The position numbers were made by a program, and so were the translations under genes. This document shows positions 1-8,338 of a stretch of 48,224 bases of DNA, piece by piece. Origin of the DNA: Candidatus Bathycorpusculum termitum (GTDB taxonomy: Archaea; Thermoproteota; Bathyarchaeia; Bathyarchaeales; Bathycorpusculaceae); the NCBI GenBank assembly GCA_031254875.1, contig JAIRTW010000031.1:1-48224 (forward strand), read 5' to 3'. How positions within the stretch are numbered: position 1 is the first letter of the stretch; each line of letters starts with the position of its first letter. The notes beneath the pieces were generated by a model, which was given only the letters and a program-made list of their open reading frames with translations, made no database searches and was not told the DNA's origin.

Positions 1-342
1 CTGGGCCCTTGTCTCAGTGCCCATCTCCGGGCTCCCGCTCTCACGGCCCGCACCGGTAAAAGGCTTGGTGAGCCATTACCTCACCAACAACCTGATCGGT
101 CGCGGCCTCATCCTTGGGCGACTTCACGAGGATAACGTGAAGTTTTTTGAGTGAAGACACATTCCAGTGTTCTTCACCTATCAAGAATTAGCCCCAGTTT
201 CCCGGGGTTGTTCTTGTCCCAAGGGCAGATTAGCCACGTGTTACTGAGCTGTGCGCCGTGACTCGTTTTGCCTGAATCACTCGACTAGCATGTCTTAGTC
301 CTATCCCGATAGCAGTGGGGTCCGGCAGGATCAACCGGAGTT
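1..342 (-). rRNA. 16S ribosomal RNA, 5' portion (partial)
   Basis: Read on the minus strand, the segment ending at 342 begins with the archaeal small-subunit 5' end (ACTCCGGTTGATCCTGCC, the archaeal 21F primer region). It runs to the conserved GGCACTGAGACAAGGGCCCAG block near E. coli position 320 at the window edge. Only about the first 340 nt are present; the rest lies beyond position 1. The mature 5' end is placed at 342 by the conserved sequence and could be a few bases off. Confidence 0.97.
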
Positions 343-516
343 GTGCACTCCGTTTGTTCTGTCGGAACTTTTGTTTTTTGTGTGGTACGAAATTGTGACA
401 CAATTCTCCTCGCATTTCTGTTACTTAACCTGGATTTGGAGGGAGAAACATTCCACTCTATACGTCAAAGCCCAATTCAGACCCAATAGAGCAATTTATC
501 GGGTCTACATTCGTGT

Positions 517-607
517 CCCCGCAATTGGAGGCCAACACCATCATCCCTGTAAGGCGAATTCGCCGTTTCGGTACGGGTTGAGCCGCCGCCATGTGATAAT
601 TGCGGGG
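517..607 (-). repeat. Inverted repeat in the 16S rRNA leader
   Basis: A perfect 10-bp inverted repeat (CCCCGCAATT at 517-526, AATTGCGGGG at 598-607) encloses about 70 nt. The loop contains a second, 12-bp perfect palindrome (GGCGAATTCGCC, 553-564). It lies between the predicted rRNA promoter and the mature 16S end, so it would be part of the pre-rRNA leader. A role in rRNA processing or antitermination is inference. No protein gene is convincing between 343 and 1080. Confidence 0.6.
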
Positions 608-648
608 CTAGCAATAGTAGCTGAGTTTCTTTAGAAGAGACATTAACT

Positions 649-657
649 GATATAAAT
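649..657 (-). promoter_or_regulatory. Probable rRNA promoter TATA box
   Basis: On the minus strand this reads ATTTATATC, a good archaeal box A, preceded by purines. It is the best TATA-like site upstream of 16S and predicts transcription starting near 625-630, giving a leader of about 285 nt that includes the inverted repeat at 517-607. Confidence 0.5.
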
Positions 658-989
658 ATTCCGTTTTAGGGCAGATAAACCTTGCCTTCCACGCCACCAA
701 GCTTAAGGTAAACTGTTTATCAGCATAAACCACTACTACTGACTAATTTTTAACATTTCGATAACTTTTTTGTAATTCAGAAACTCGACAGAAAAAGCGT
801 TTTACGGCTTCAACCCGAGTTTTTCTCCATGGTTAACTAATAAAACACTATTTTCAAGCAAAAAAACGCGGTTTTATGCGGGGCAACAGCTTTTGTGACG
901 AACAGACAAACCGTTACAAGTAGCAAATTAGTGAAAACACCTTTTGAACTAAAAGACGAAATAAAACAGATCTCGCGTTTTCACCAAAC

Positions 990-1009
990 AACACACAAAC
1001 AAGTGTGTT
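990..1009. promoter_or_regulatory. Perfect palindrome upstream of ppdK (operator candidate)
   Basis: AACACAC-N6-GTGTGTT is a perfect 7-bp dyad. It lies about 30 nt upstream of a TATA-like CTTTATTTC (1039-1047), which in turn is about 38 nt upstream of the preferred ppdK start. A further CACACACC follows at about 1031-1038. The position just upstream of the core promoter suits an activator or repressor site. No regulator is identified. Confidence 0.35.
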
Positions 1010-1080
1010 TCTGTTGTCTGGATTTTGCAGTCACACACCTTTATTTCAATATCAAAAAATATGTGTATGAGGGATTTTTG

Positions 1081-3915
1081 ATGGACACAATGAGCCCAAG
1101 CTCTAAACAGAAAACCTCTTTCCAAACCAAAACCACCGCCCAAAAATACGTCTACCTCTTTGGAGAGGGCAACGGAAAAGATAAAAAACTCTTAGGCGGC
1201 AAAGGTGCAGGACTCTGTGAAATGACCCAAATTGGTCTCCCGGTCCCCCCGGGCTTTGTGATTACGACTGAAACCTGTCTGGAATACTTCGCTAACGGCT
1301 TCCGGTTTCCAGAGGGTTTAATCGACCAGGTTCAGACATCCATGACTGAAGTGGAGAAAAAAATGAATCTGCACTTTGGCAATTCCGATAGCCCACTTTT
1401 GGTTTCGGTTCGCAGTGGCTCCGCCATCTCCATGCCCGGTATGATGGATACCGTCTTGAATTTGGGCATAAACGACTCCACCGTAAAGGGGCTCATCAAA
1501 CGCAGCGGCGACGAACGTTTTGGCTGGGACAGTTACCGCCGCTTTATCTCGCTTTTCGGCAACATTGTGCTGGGCATCGACAATAAAGAATTCGAGCTTG
1601 CCATGGAGAAACTTAAAGAAGACCGTAAAGTCACCCAAGACCTCGAACTCACTGCACAGGATATGCAGGAACTCACCAACAACTTCAAACATATCATCCA
1701 AGAACGCACGGGTAAGCCTCTGGCACAGGACCCCAGCCAACAGCTTTACATGGCAATAGAAGCCGTATTTTCCTCATGGAATGGAAAACGCGCAATCGAT
1801 TACCGGCGTGAATTCAAAATCACCCCAAAAATTGCCAACGGAACTGCCGCCAACGTGCAGGCCATGGTATTTGGCAACATGGGCGAAAACTCGGCGACCG
1901 GAGTCGCCTTCACAAGAGATCCAGGTACCGGCGAGAACGTACTCTTCGGCGATTACCTGCAGAAAGCCCAAGGAGAAGATGTCGTAGCGGGCATCCGCAC
2001 ACCTCACCCCATCGCAGAAATGCAACAAACCATGCCTCAAAGGTATGCTGAACTAAGTAAAGTCCGCGAAACATTGGAACACCATTTCCATGAAGTTCAA
2101 GACATGGAATTCACCATACAAGAGGGCCGACTCTACATGCTACAAACCCGTACTGCCAAAATGAACGCGGCAGCATCCATGAAAACCAGCATCGACATGG
2201 TTAACGAAGGCTTACTTACCAAAGAAGAAGCACTTCTGCGCCTAAACCCCGATCAGTTGACCCAGCTTATGTACTGCCAAATTGACCCACAAAATACCGT
2301 GATCCCCGTCGCCTCTGGCTTAGGCGCATCTCCTGGCGCAGCTTCGGGCGAGGTAGTTTTTGATGCAGATGAAGCAGAGAGACAAGCCAGAGCGGGAAAA
2401 AAAGTTATCCTAGTTCGCGAACAAACTAAACCCGAAGATATACACGGCTTCTTTGCGGCGCAGGGCATTTTGACTTCGGTGGGCGGCAAAACCAGCCACG
2501 CCGCCGTTGTTGCCCGAGGCATGGGTAAACCCTGTGTTTCAGGCGCAGGTGACATAAAAATCAACCATTTCGAAAAAACCGCTTCGGTGGGCACCGACAA
2601 AATAACGCAAGGTTCGGTCATCACCATCGACGGCACCTTAGGTAAGGTGTGGCTTGGAGAGATCCCCATGGTAGAACCTGAAATCAGCGAAAACATGACT
2701 ACCATCCTTGGTTGGGCAGATCAATTTCGCAAGCTGGGTGTGAGAGCCAACGCTGATACGCCCCAAGACGCCAAGAAGGCCCTTGGGTTCGGAGCTGAAG
2801 GCATCGGACTCTGTCGGACGGAGCGTATGTTTAACGCTGCAGACCGCATCGGACTTTTCCAAGACATGATACTCGCCGATTCAGCGGCTCAGCGGTTTGA
2901 GGCATTACAACAGCTACTTCCCCTCCAGAAGGAGGATTTTGTGGATATTATACGTTCGATGGAGGGTTATCCTGTGACGATTCGGCTACTTGACCCGCCA
3001 CTACATGAATTTTTGCCATCCGAAGAAGTAATACAACGTGAAATCCAAATGCTTGAGAAATGCCAAGATACACTCAGCGGCGTCTGTAGTCTCCCCGAGG
3101 TGCTCCGAAACATCGCCCCCGAATTGGAACCGGTTTTAACCGAAAACGAGCATATGCTCAAGAACCTCGCTAAACTCCAAGAGGGCGAACGCAAAAAAAG
3201 AACCGAAACCTTGCAGAAAATCCGCACACTACGCGAGATTAACCCCATGCTGGGTCACCGTGGTGTTAGATTAGGCATTACTTACCCTGAAATTTATGAG
3301 ATGCAAATAGAGGCGATTTTGTTGGCAACGGGTCAACTTATCAAGGAATCGGTACCGGTAAAAGTGGAAATTATGATTCCGCAAGTATGCACGGCTCAGG
3401 AGCTACAGCGCGTCTGTAGCATAATTCAGCGAGTAGAACAGCGAATCACCGACCAGTTAGGCATCAAAATTCCCTACTCTGTGGGTACCATGATTGAAGT
3501 GGTCCGTGCCTGTATGCGAGCCGGAAAACTAGCCAAGTTAGCCTCATTTTTTAGTTTCGGAACAAACGATTTAACCCAAGCCACTTTCAGTTTCTCAAGA
3601 GAAGATGCAGAAAACAAGTTTTTGCCATTCTACAATGAACATAAAATCCTCCAAGACAACCCTTTTGAAATCATAGATGTTAAAGGGGTTGGCAGACTCA
3701 TGGCTATCGCAGTGGAATGGGGACGCAAAACTCGTCCTGACTTAAAAATAGGAATTTGCGGTGAACACGGCGGCGAGCCCAGCTCAGTGGAATTCTGCCA
3801 CCGCATTAACCTCAACTATGTCAGTTGCTCGCCATATCGGGTTCCAATGACACGTTTGGCGGCAGCGCAGGCAAGTATCAAGGAGAAAAAAGGCTACATA
3901 AAACCATTCCAATAG
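1081..3915 (+). CDS. ppdK: Pyruvate, phosphate dikinase
   Basis: Interconverts pyruvate, ATP and phosphate with PEP, AMP and pyrophosphate in the cytoplasm, linking glycolysis and gluconeogenesis. The N-terminal nucleotide-binding domain begins KYVYLFGEGN...LLGGKGAGL. The central swivelling domain carries the phosphorylated His in GGKTSHAAVVARG (His473). The C-terminal PEP/pyruvate TIM barrel has GICGEHGGEPSS with the catalytic Cys893. The protein is 944 aa, near the family's usual 870-900 plus a short tail. The frame stays open back to a GTG at 895, but the ATG at 1081 is preferred: GAGGG lies 7 nt upstream, a TATA-like box precedes it, and homology begins only about 20 residues later. It is transcribed away from the 16S gene. 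A palindrome at 990-1009 may regulate it. Confidence 0.95.
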   Translation: MDTMSPSSKQKTSFQTKTTAQKYVYLFGEGNGKDKKLLGGKGAGLCEMTQIGLPVPPGFVITTETCLEYFANGFRFPEGLIDQVQTSMTEVEKKMNLHFGNSDSPLLVSVRSGSAISMPGMMDTVLNLGINDSTVKGLIKRSGDERFGWDSYRRFISLFGNIVLGIDNKEFELAMEKLKEDRKVTQDLELTAQDMQELTNNFKHIIQERTGKPLAQDPSQQLYMAIEAVFSSWNGKRAIDYRREFKITPKIANGTAANVQAMVFGNMGENSATGVAFTRDPGTGENVLFGDYLQKAQGEDVVAGIRTPHPIAEMQQTMPQRYAELSKVRETLEHHFHEVQDMEFTIQEGRLYMLQTRTAKMNAAASMKTSIDMVNEGLLTKEEALLRLNPDQLTQLMYCQIDPQNTVIPVASGLGASPGAASGEVVFDADEAERQARAGKKVILVREQTKPEDIHGFFAAQGILTSVGGKTSHAAVVARGMGKPCVSGAGDIKINHFEKTASVGTDKITQGSVITIDGTLGKVWLGEIPMVEPEISENMTTILGWADQFRKLGVRANADTPQDAKKALGFGAEGIGLCRTERMFNAADRIGLFQDMILADSAAQRFEALQQLLPLQKEDFVDIIRSMEGYPVTIRLLDPPLHEFLPSEEVIQREIQMLEKCQDTLSGVCSLPEVLRNIAPELEPVLTENEHMLKNLAKLQEGERKKRTETLQKIRTLREINPMLGHRGVRLGITYPEIYEMQIEAILLATGQLIKESVPVKVEIMIPQVCTAQELQRVCSIIQRVEQRITDQLGIKIPYSVGTMIEVVRACMRAGKLAKLASFFSFGTNDLTQATFSFSREDAENKFLPFYNEHKILQDNPFEIIDVKGVGRLMAIAVEWGRKTRPDLKIGICGEHGGEPSSVEFCHRINLNYVSCSPYRVPMTRLAAAQASIKEKKGYIKPFQ

Positions 3916-3995
3916 TTGGATGGTTGGCTGCTGATTTAGCATGCAATGTAAGCCTTAATACATACTAAAACACACAAACTATTGCGTGCCCAGCT

Positions 3996-4466
3996 ATGAC
4001 CGTTAACGATTTTTTTGATTCCGTCAAAGCCGATTTTTCCGGCTGGTTGAAGGGACAAGGCGAGATCAATGCAGATGTCTTCATAGATCCAGCTAAATAT
4101 ACGGTGATATTACCCATCGAGAAGCTTGTGGCTGATTCTAAAGTGACCAAGCAAGGTATAGATATTTACAAGCAGAAACTCCGCGAGAACCAAAAAATCA
4201 ACCCCATAATAGTCGTGAAACATCCCCGCAGAGATGTATACGCAGTTTTAGATGGTCATCACCGCTACTACGCCTACTTGGAGCTGGGCAGAAGAGAAGT
4301 TAAATGCGCTCTTGCCGGGGACTATTCCAGCGTCATTTTTTACCTCACAGAACACGGCTATTTTCAACCCAGCCCAGAATTCACCAAAGGCCTGCGACAA
4401 CCAGCAGTCAACCTACATCACAACCTAAAGCAGTTCTTAACCAACTTTCTAGACAGCCTCACCTAA
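3996..4466 (+). CDS. ParB/sulfiredoxin-like domain protein
   Basis: A 156-aa cytoplasmic protein. The middle has the pattern of a ParB N-terminal-like domain: a start strand with PIEKLVADSK, then NPIIVVKHP and YAVLDGHHRYYAYLELG, the last matching the DGxHRxxA motif that binds nucleotide or phosphate in this fold. No helix-turn-helix DNA-binding region is obvious, so a chromosome-partition role is doubtful. Related stand-alone proteins include the ParB-fold kinases such as archaeal serine kinase, which is a possibility but not shown here. It lies 80 nt after ppdK on the same strand and may or may not be cotranscribed. The domain call is fairly sure; the substrate is unknown. Confidence 0.7.
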   Translation: MTVNDFFDSVKADFSGWLKGQGEINADVFIDPAKYTVILPIEKLVADSKVTKQGIDIYKQKLRENQKINPIIVVKHPRRDVYAVLDGHHRYYAYLELGRREVKCALAGDYSSVIFYLTEHGYFQPSPEFTKGLRQPAVNLHHNLKQFLTNFLDSLT

Positions 4467-5127
4467 AAGCAACAAACAAAGGTTTAACGCGATTATTTCA
4501 ATCAGGTCCTTTCCGCAACACCACGCCCCGCTAATAAACCCGCTGTTAACTATATAAATTTTAACAGATTAACATAATAAAACAATCAATTTTAAAGTAA
4601 TTGAATTATATAGGATAAATTTTGTAAAGAAAAAGTTTTAATGCAAACATCACACTACAATCGGTTTTTGTGTTACCTAAAGCTTGCAGGGCAATAGAAC
4701 AAGCCATCATAAAACAGCCAAACCAAGGTTGAAATGTAAACAGATTTTTATCTGATAAAGGCACTACAGCAGGGTGTGTGTTGAACTAATACGTTGTGAA
4801 TGGCTCGCCGACATTAATTTTTGTTGTTGTGGCACAGGCAAAAATAGTGTTAAGCGGATTCAGCCGTGTGCTGACGTTGAGAGGGCACAAAAATACTCGA
4901 CCAATGCGATCTCAACGTTAGCAGCCAGATCCGCCCAACCTGTCGGGCACATACTGCTTTTCCACACAAATAATTTAATTTTAGAATAAAGATAAAAGAT
5001 AATGCTGGTTCAGTCATACAGTAACAAAAGCGATAAATGCTCACCTTAGGGCAACTATGGGCATATTTTTCTTCACTCATTGGCAACAGCTGATAAAAAA
5101 AGAAGGGATGGAAAAAGTAGACGACAG
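4467..5127. other. Intergenic region with no convincing gene
   Basis: About 660 bp, A+T-rich at 4540-4640. Short open frames exist on both strands (about 4774-4989 plus, 4850-5131 minus), but their translations are rich in Cys/Trp/Phe and lack ribosome binding sites or domain patterns. I see no tRNA, repeat array or clear promoter. Confidence 0.5.
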
Positions 5128-5247
5128 TCAATTGCGGTTAATATGTTTGTATAATCCTACGGCTAAGACTGCGGCTGTGACAGCAATAAGACCTGCAGCT
5201 AAAATTTTTTTCCCAGTATGGTGATGATGACCCAAAAATTCACCCAT
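5128..5247 (-). CDS. Small single-span membrane protein (39 aa)
   Basis: Starting at the ATG at 5247 the protein is 39 aa: a short head containing four consecutive His (MGEFLGHHHHTGKK), one hydrophobic helix (ILAAGLIAVTAAVLAVGLY, residues 15-33) and a basic tail. The longer frame starting at 5352 lacks support. A good TATA box (CTTTATATGG on minus, 5268-5277) lies about 25 nt upstream of this ATG, which fits a leaderless transcript. The His cluster could bind metal; that is inference. No family is recognised. The overlapping plus-strand frame has no such promoter. Confidence 0.42.
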   Translation of the reverse strand: MGEFLGHHHHTGKKILAAGLIAVTAAVLAVGLYKHINRN

Positions 5248-5267
5248 AAAAACTTGAGAAAAAATTC

Positions 5268-5277
5268 CATATAAAGC
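5268..5277 (-). promoter_or_regulatory. TATA box of the 39-aa membrane protein
   Basis: Reads CTTTATATGG on the minus strand, centred about 25 nt before the ATG at 5247. This is the spacing expected when transcription starts at or just before the start codon. Confidence 0.45.
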
Positions 5278-5389
5278 TGTGCTGTTCCAGTCCTGCAACC
5301 ACGTAAACTCGGTTTTTGCTACCGGGATACTATCACAAATTTTTATGAACACAGCAGGTCTCCCTTTTGTGAATTATGGAGGTGAAGTT

Positions 5390-5539
5390 TTGACTAAAAA
5401 AACTCACGCACTAGATCCAGAGATAACCTCTGAGGGCAAATACATCTGCAAAACCGACAACCGAACCTTCAACACACGAGAAGACTACGATAGACACTGT
5501 ATAGATGCACATTTAACCCAAGCCAGCAGAGCGTGGTAA
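5390..5539 (+). CDS. Small C2H2-like zinc-finger protein (49 aa)
   Basis: The start is TTG at 5390, chosen because a strong Shine-Dalgarno GGAGGTGA (5378-5385) lies 4 nt upstream; reading back to an ATG at 5279 would bury that site inside the gene. The single finger has exact C2H2 spacing (C-x2-D-x12-H-x4-H: YICKTDNRTF...YDRHCIDAH), but the second Cys is Asp and an extra Cys follows the first His. Mini zinc-finger proteins of this size are common in archaea and usually bind nucleic acid or protein; the target here is unknown. It lies 127 nt before the PAP2 gene on the same strand. I am fairly sure it is a real gene and less sure it binds zinc. Confidence 0.65.
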   Translation: MTKKTHALDPEITSEGKYICKTDNRTFNTREDYDRHCIDAHLTQASRAW

Positions 5540-5666
5540 ACAGAAAGACGGAAAAACGGGCGTTTTGTGTTCTAAAATTTGGAACTGCTTATAGCTTAAC
5601 CGTGAATAGGGAAAACCCTTTAAAGGTACTCAGAAACCCTATGAGGCTACGTGGTAACTCTGTAGG

Positions 5667-6617
5667 ATGACAAAAGAAAAACAGAAAGAAGAAAAGAAAA
5701 AGATAGCCTTTGATTACCGTTCTTCACGGTTTTTTGCACTGCTTTTCCCAGTCATATATTTACTGGCTATAGGCATCTTTAGCCTGCAGTACCACATTAT
5801 ACCTGGCCCTGAATTTTTAGTTTTAGCCTTTTTAATTTATGCCGCCTACAATAAAACGACTTGGCGGTTCCTCAAAGACTGGCTACCGTTCATCACCGTG
5901 TTTGTCTCCTACGAAATTATGTATGGCATCGTCGGCGCCATCAACCAAAGCAACCTCCACACCGGCCCCTACAACCTAGAAATGGGAATCTTTGGAGGCC
6001 AACTGCCCTGTCTCCTACTCCAAGAAGCCATCCGTCTGCCAGCTCTCGACTATGCGGGCGCATTCTTCTATTCGTTGCATTTCTTCGCGCCCACCATATT
6101 CGCCTATATCCTCTGGAGAGCCAGCCCCCCAAACTACTGGAAATACACTGTTGCATTTGGTCTCTGCACCTACGGCGCTCTTATAACGTTCTTGTTTTAT
6201 CCGGTAGCGCCGCCCTGGATTGAAGTTCCCAATGTAATCCGCATATTAACCGAATCCGTCGACGTCAGTTTAGGCATCCCCGTTTACCGTACAATGTTTG
6301 ATTTCCTAAGCCCTAACCTCTACGCGGCATTTCCCAGCATGCACTCCGCCCTGCCGTTTCTCATCTCGTTGTTTGCCATTAAAATCTGGAAGAAAAAAGC
6401 TCTGCCCATCCTCATTTTCCCATTCGGTGTATGGTTTAGCGCAGTCTATCTAGGCGAACACTACGTGGTGGATGTTTGGGGCGGAATCGTCTATGCCTTG
6501 CTGGCGTTTATAGCGGTGGAAAAGATCCTGCCGTTGCTTACCAAAAAGAGCAGTATAATTAGAAAGTATCTGCCCCAGCTTAAACCATTCGAAAAACAGG
6601 GTTCAAAAGAGGAATAA
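5667..6617 (+). CDS. PAP2-family membrane phosphatase/phosphotransferase
   Basis: A 316-aa integral membrane protein with at least six hydrophobic spans after a basic N-terminus. It belongs to the PAP2 branch resembling inositolphosphoceramide synthase (AUR1-like). The catalytic motifs are AAFPSMHSALP (PSMHS, residues 223-227, His226) and LGEHYVVDVWGG (His265, Asp269). Family members remove or transfer phosphate from lipid phosphates at the membrane surface, so a role in archaeal isoprenoid or phospholipid metabolism is likely. The exact substrate cannot be told. Its 3' end converges on atpK with 28 nt between stops. The start ATG at 5667 has a weak upstream AGG; Met86 is much too late. Confidence 0.85.
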   Translation: MTKEKQKEEKKKIAFDYRSSRFFALLFPVIYLLAIGIFSLQYHIIPGPEFLVLAFLIYAAYNKTTWRFLKDWLPFITVFVSYEIMYGIVGAINQSNLHTGPYNLEMGIFGGQLPCLLLQEAIRLPALDYAGAFFYSLHFFAPTIFAYILWRASPPNYWKYTVAFGLCTYGALITFLFYPVAPPWIEVPNVIRILTESVDVSLGIPVYRTMFDFLSPNLYAAFPSMHSALPFLISLFAIKIWKKKALPILIFPFGVWFSAVYLGEHYVVDVWGGIVYALLAFIAVEKILPLLTKKSSIIRKYLPQLKPFEKQGSKEE

Positions 6618-6645
6618 ACAAAAATTGATGTTATCGGTTACTTGC

Positions 6646-7002
<357 letters not shown>

Positions 7003-7084
7003 TCACTCCAAAATTTATAAATTAGTATGAATTAACGCGTAATGGCTATTAAGTTTTTTCTAGTTTAAGGCTTCGATCGATTGT

Positions 7085-7234
7085 TTAAAGAGAGTTTTCA
7101 ACCGCTTTTCCAGTTTGGGTGGCAGCATCTCTTAGAGCATCCAGCGTCAAACGGAGTTTCTCAATAGCTGACGATGTTTTGTGGTCAATCTGTTGCAAGA
7201 TTTTTTTATAATCAGATTCTATTTTCTCCACCAT
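7085..7234 (-). CDS. Small helical protein (49 aa) within the ATPase operon
   Basis: A clean 49-codon frame from ATG at 7234 to TAA at 7085, beginning MVEKIESDYKKILQQIDHK and ending GKAVENSL. Charged and hydrophobic residues alternate with heptad-like spacing (I, L, I, I, L, L, L), so it is probably one amphipathic helix or short coiled coil. GGTGG lies 9 nt upstream of the ATG, and the start is only 15 nt after the stop of the universal stress protein gene, with atpK next. This tight placement strongly suggests cotranslation with the ATPase. It has no match to a named subunit I know; subunit H, the usual small coiled-coil stalk subunit, is already encoded at 15613-15933. Confidence 0.7.
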   Translation of the reverse strand: MVEKIESDYKKILQQIDHKTSSAIEKLRLTLDALRDAATQTGKAVENSL

Positions 7235-7249
7235 TTCTCGTTTCCACCG

Positions 7250-7696
7250 TTATTTGACAACCAAAACAGGGCAGTTTGAATATTCGATGACACGTTCAGC
7301 AACGCTGTCCAAAAGTATACGCTCAGCACCTCGGTGTCCGTGGGTGCCCATTACAATGAGATCCCCCTCTAAGTTCTTTGCAAACCCGACGATCTGTGCA
7401 AACGGTCGGCCCTTTGTAATTATGGAATTGGCCTTCACACCCGCTTTCTCCGCTAGATTCAACGCGTATTTTATGTAACGCTGGCCGTCGCTTTTGAGTT
7501 CCTGCTCTGTCTCTTCGCGTTGTGCCACTGTAGAGAGTTTTTCAATAACCAATTCATCCACTACGTAAACAAACATTATCTCTGCTTGATGGGTTTGAGC
7601 GAGGCCTATGGCGTATTCTTCGGCGCGGATACTGTAATCAGAGCCTCCTGTTGGAACTATGATTTTTTTGATGATTTGTGAATTATATTTTTTCAT
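7250..7696 (-). CDS. Universal stress protein (UspA family)
   Basis: 148 aa with the Usp Rossmann-like fold: KKIIVPTGGSDYSIRAEEYAIGLA at the N-terminus and LIVMGTHGHRGAERILLDSVAERV near the end. The ATP-binding signature is normally G-x2-G-x9-G-S/T. Here Gly117 and Gly120 are present, but the third Gly is Asp130 followed by Ser131, so nucleotide binding may be altered. The ATG at 7696 overlaps the end of atpD by 14 nt and the next gene begins 15 nt after its stop, so it is an integral member of the ATPase operon. A role in sensing energy state next to ATP synthase is attractive but only inference. Confidence 0.93.
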   Translation of the reverse strand: MKKYNSQIIKKIIVPTGGSDYSIRAEEYAIGLAQTHQAEIMFVYVVDELVIEKLSTVAQREETEQELKSDGQRYIKYALNLAEKAGVKANSIITKGRPFAQIVGFAKNLEGDLIVMGTHGHRGAERILLDSVAERVIEYSNCPVLVVK

Positions 7697-8336
7697 TTTT
7701 AAAAAGCTCCATTTGATGTTCTTTAATCATGTTTTTTATGCGTTTAGTTCGAACGAATTCTTCGCGTTCTTTTTCTTCTAAAATCAACTCAATCCGCTTC
7801 GTTGTCTTGTGATAGTTGGGGATAAGCACGTGGTTGAGGGCGTTGACTCGGCGTTGGGTTCGGCGTACGTCATTAACGATCTGATAGGTGGCGCCTTCTG
7901 CCTTGGCTAGATGAGCCAGTAGCGACAACACTTTGTAGAACTGTTGAAACGCTTGGTCTAATTCGGAGTTGGTGTTGGCAAAACCGTAGTCGGGTTTAGC
8001 GTCGGTTTCTCCCTGGAAGCTTATAAGTGGAACCGTGACACCCATGATGCTTCGGTAATTCACCAGATATCCCGCCTTGTTAGTCGAGCCCAGTACGGCG
8101 TTGGCGATGGTTTCAGATCCCTTAGCCATATTTGCTTCGCGCAGATTTCGGTAAGCTTTGTTCAATGCCTCTAATAGCTCGTTGCGTGTGTGTTCGGCAT
8201 CAAAAATGTTGTTTCTAAGCTCCCGCAATAAAATATCACGTTTGCGCTCCAGCACATCTCGACCCGATTCGGCGAGGTTAAGCGTTTTTTTGGTTTGAAT
8301 CAAGTTGATTTTTGTGGGGTTGATGTTCTCTGCCAT
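7683..8336 (-). CDS. atpD: A-type ATP synthase subunit D (central stalk)
   Basis: The 217-aa central-shaft subunit couples c-ring rotation to the A3B3 head. It has the conserved N-terminal pattern INLIQTKKTLNLAESGRDVLERKRDILLREL and a long C-terminal helix (RRVNALNHVLIPNYHKTTKRIELILEEKEREEF) that is the family hallmark. It starts 2 nt after the atpB stop, and its last codons overlap the usp start, indicating coupled translation. No irregularity is seen. Confidence 0.96.
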   Translation of the reverse strand: MAENINPTKINLIQTKKTLNLAESGRDVLERKRDILLRELRNNIFDAEHTRNELLEALNKAYRNLREANMAKGSETIANAVLGSTNKAGYLVNYRSIMGVTVPLISFQGETDAKPDYGFANTNSELDQAFQQFYKVLSLLAHLAKAEGATYQIVNDVRRTQRRVNALNHVLIPNYHKTTKRIELILEEKEREEFVRTKRIKNMIKEHQMELFKNEKI

Positions 8337-8338
8337 CG

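Noticed and set aside
895-1080. N-terminal extension of ppdK from GTG at 895 (62 codons)
   Set aside because: Open by chance: the composition is not like the enzyme, a ribosome binding site and TATA-like box point to the ATG at 1081, and a palindromic operator candidate lies inside it.
5055-5222. 54-codon plus-strand frame (MGIFFFTHWQQ...) opposite the small membrane protein
   Set aside because: No ribosome binding site, and it overlaps a minus-strand frame that has a TATA box at leaderless spacing and a clear membrane helix.
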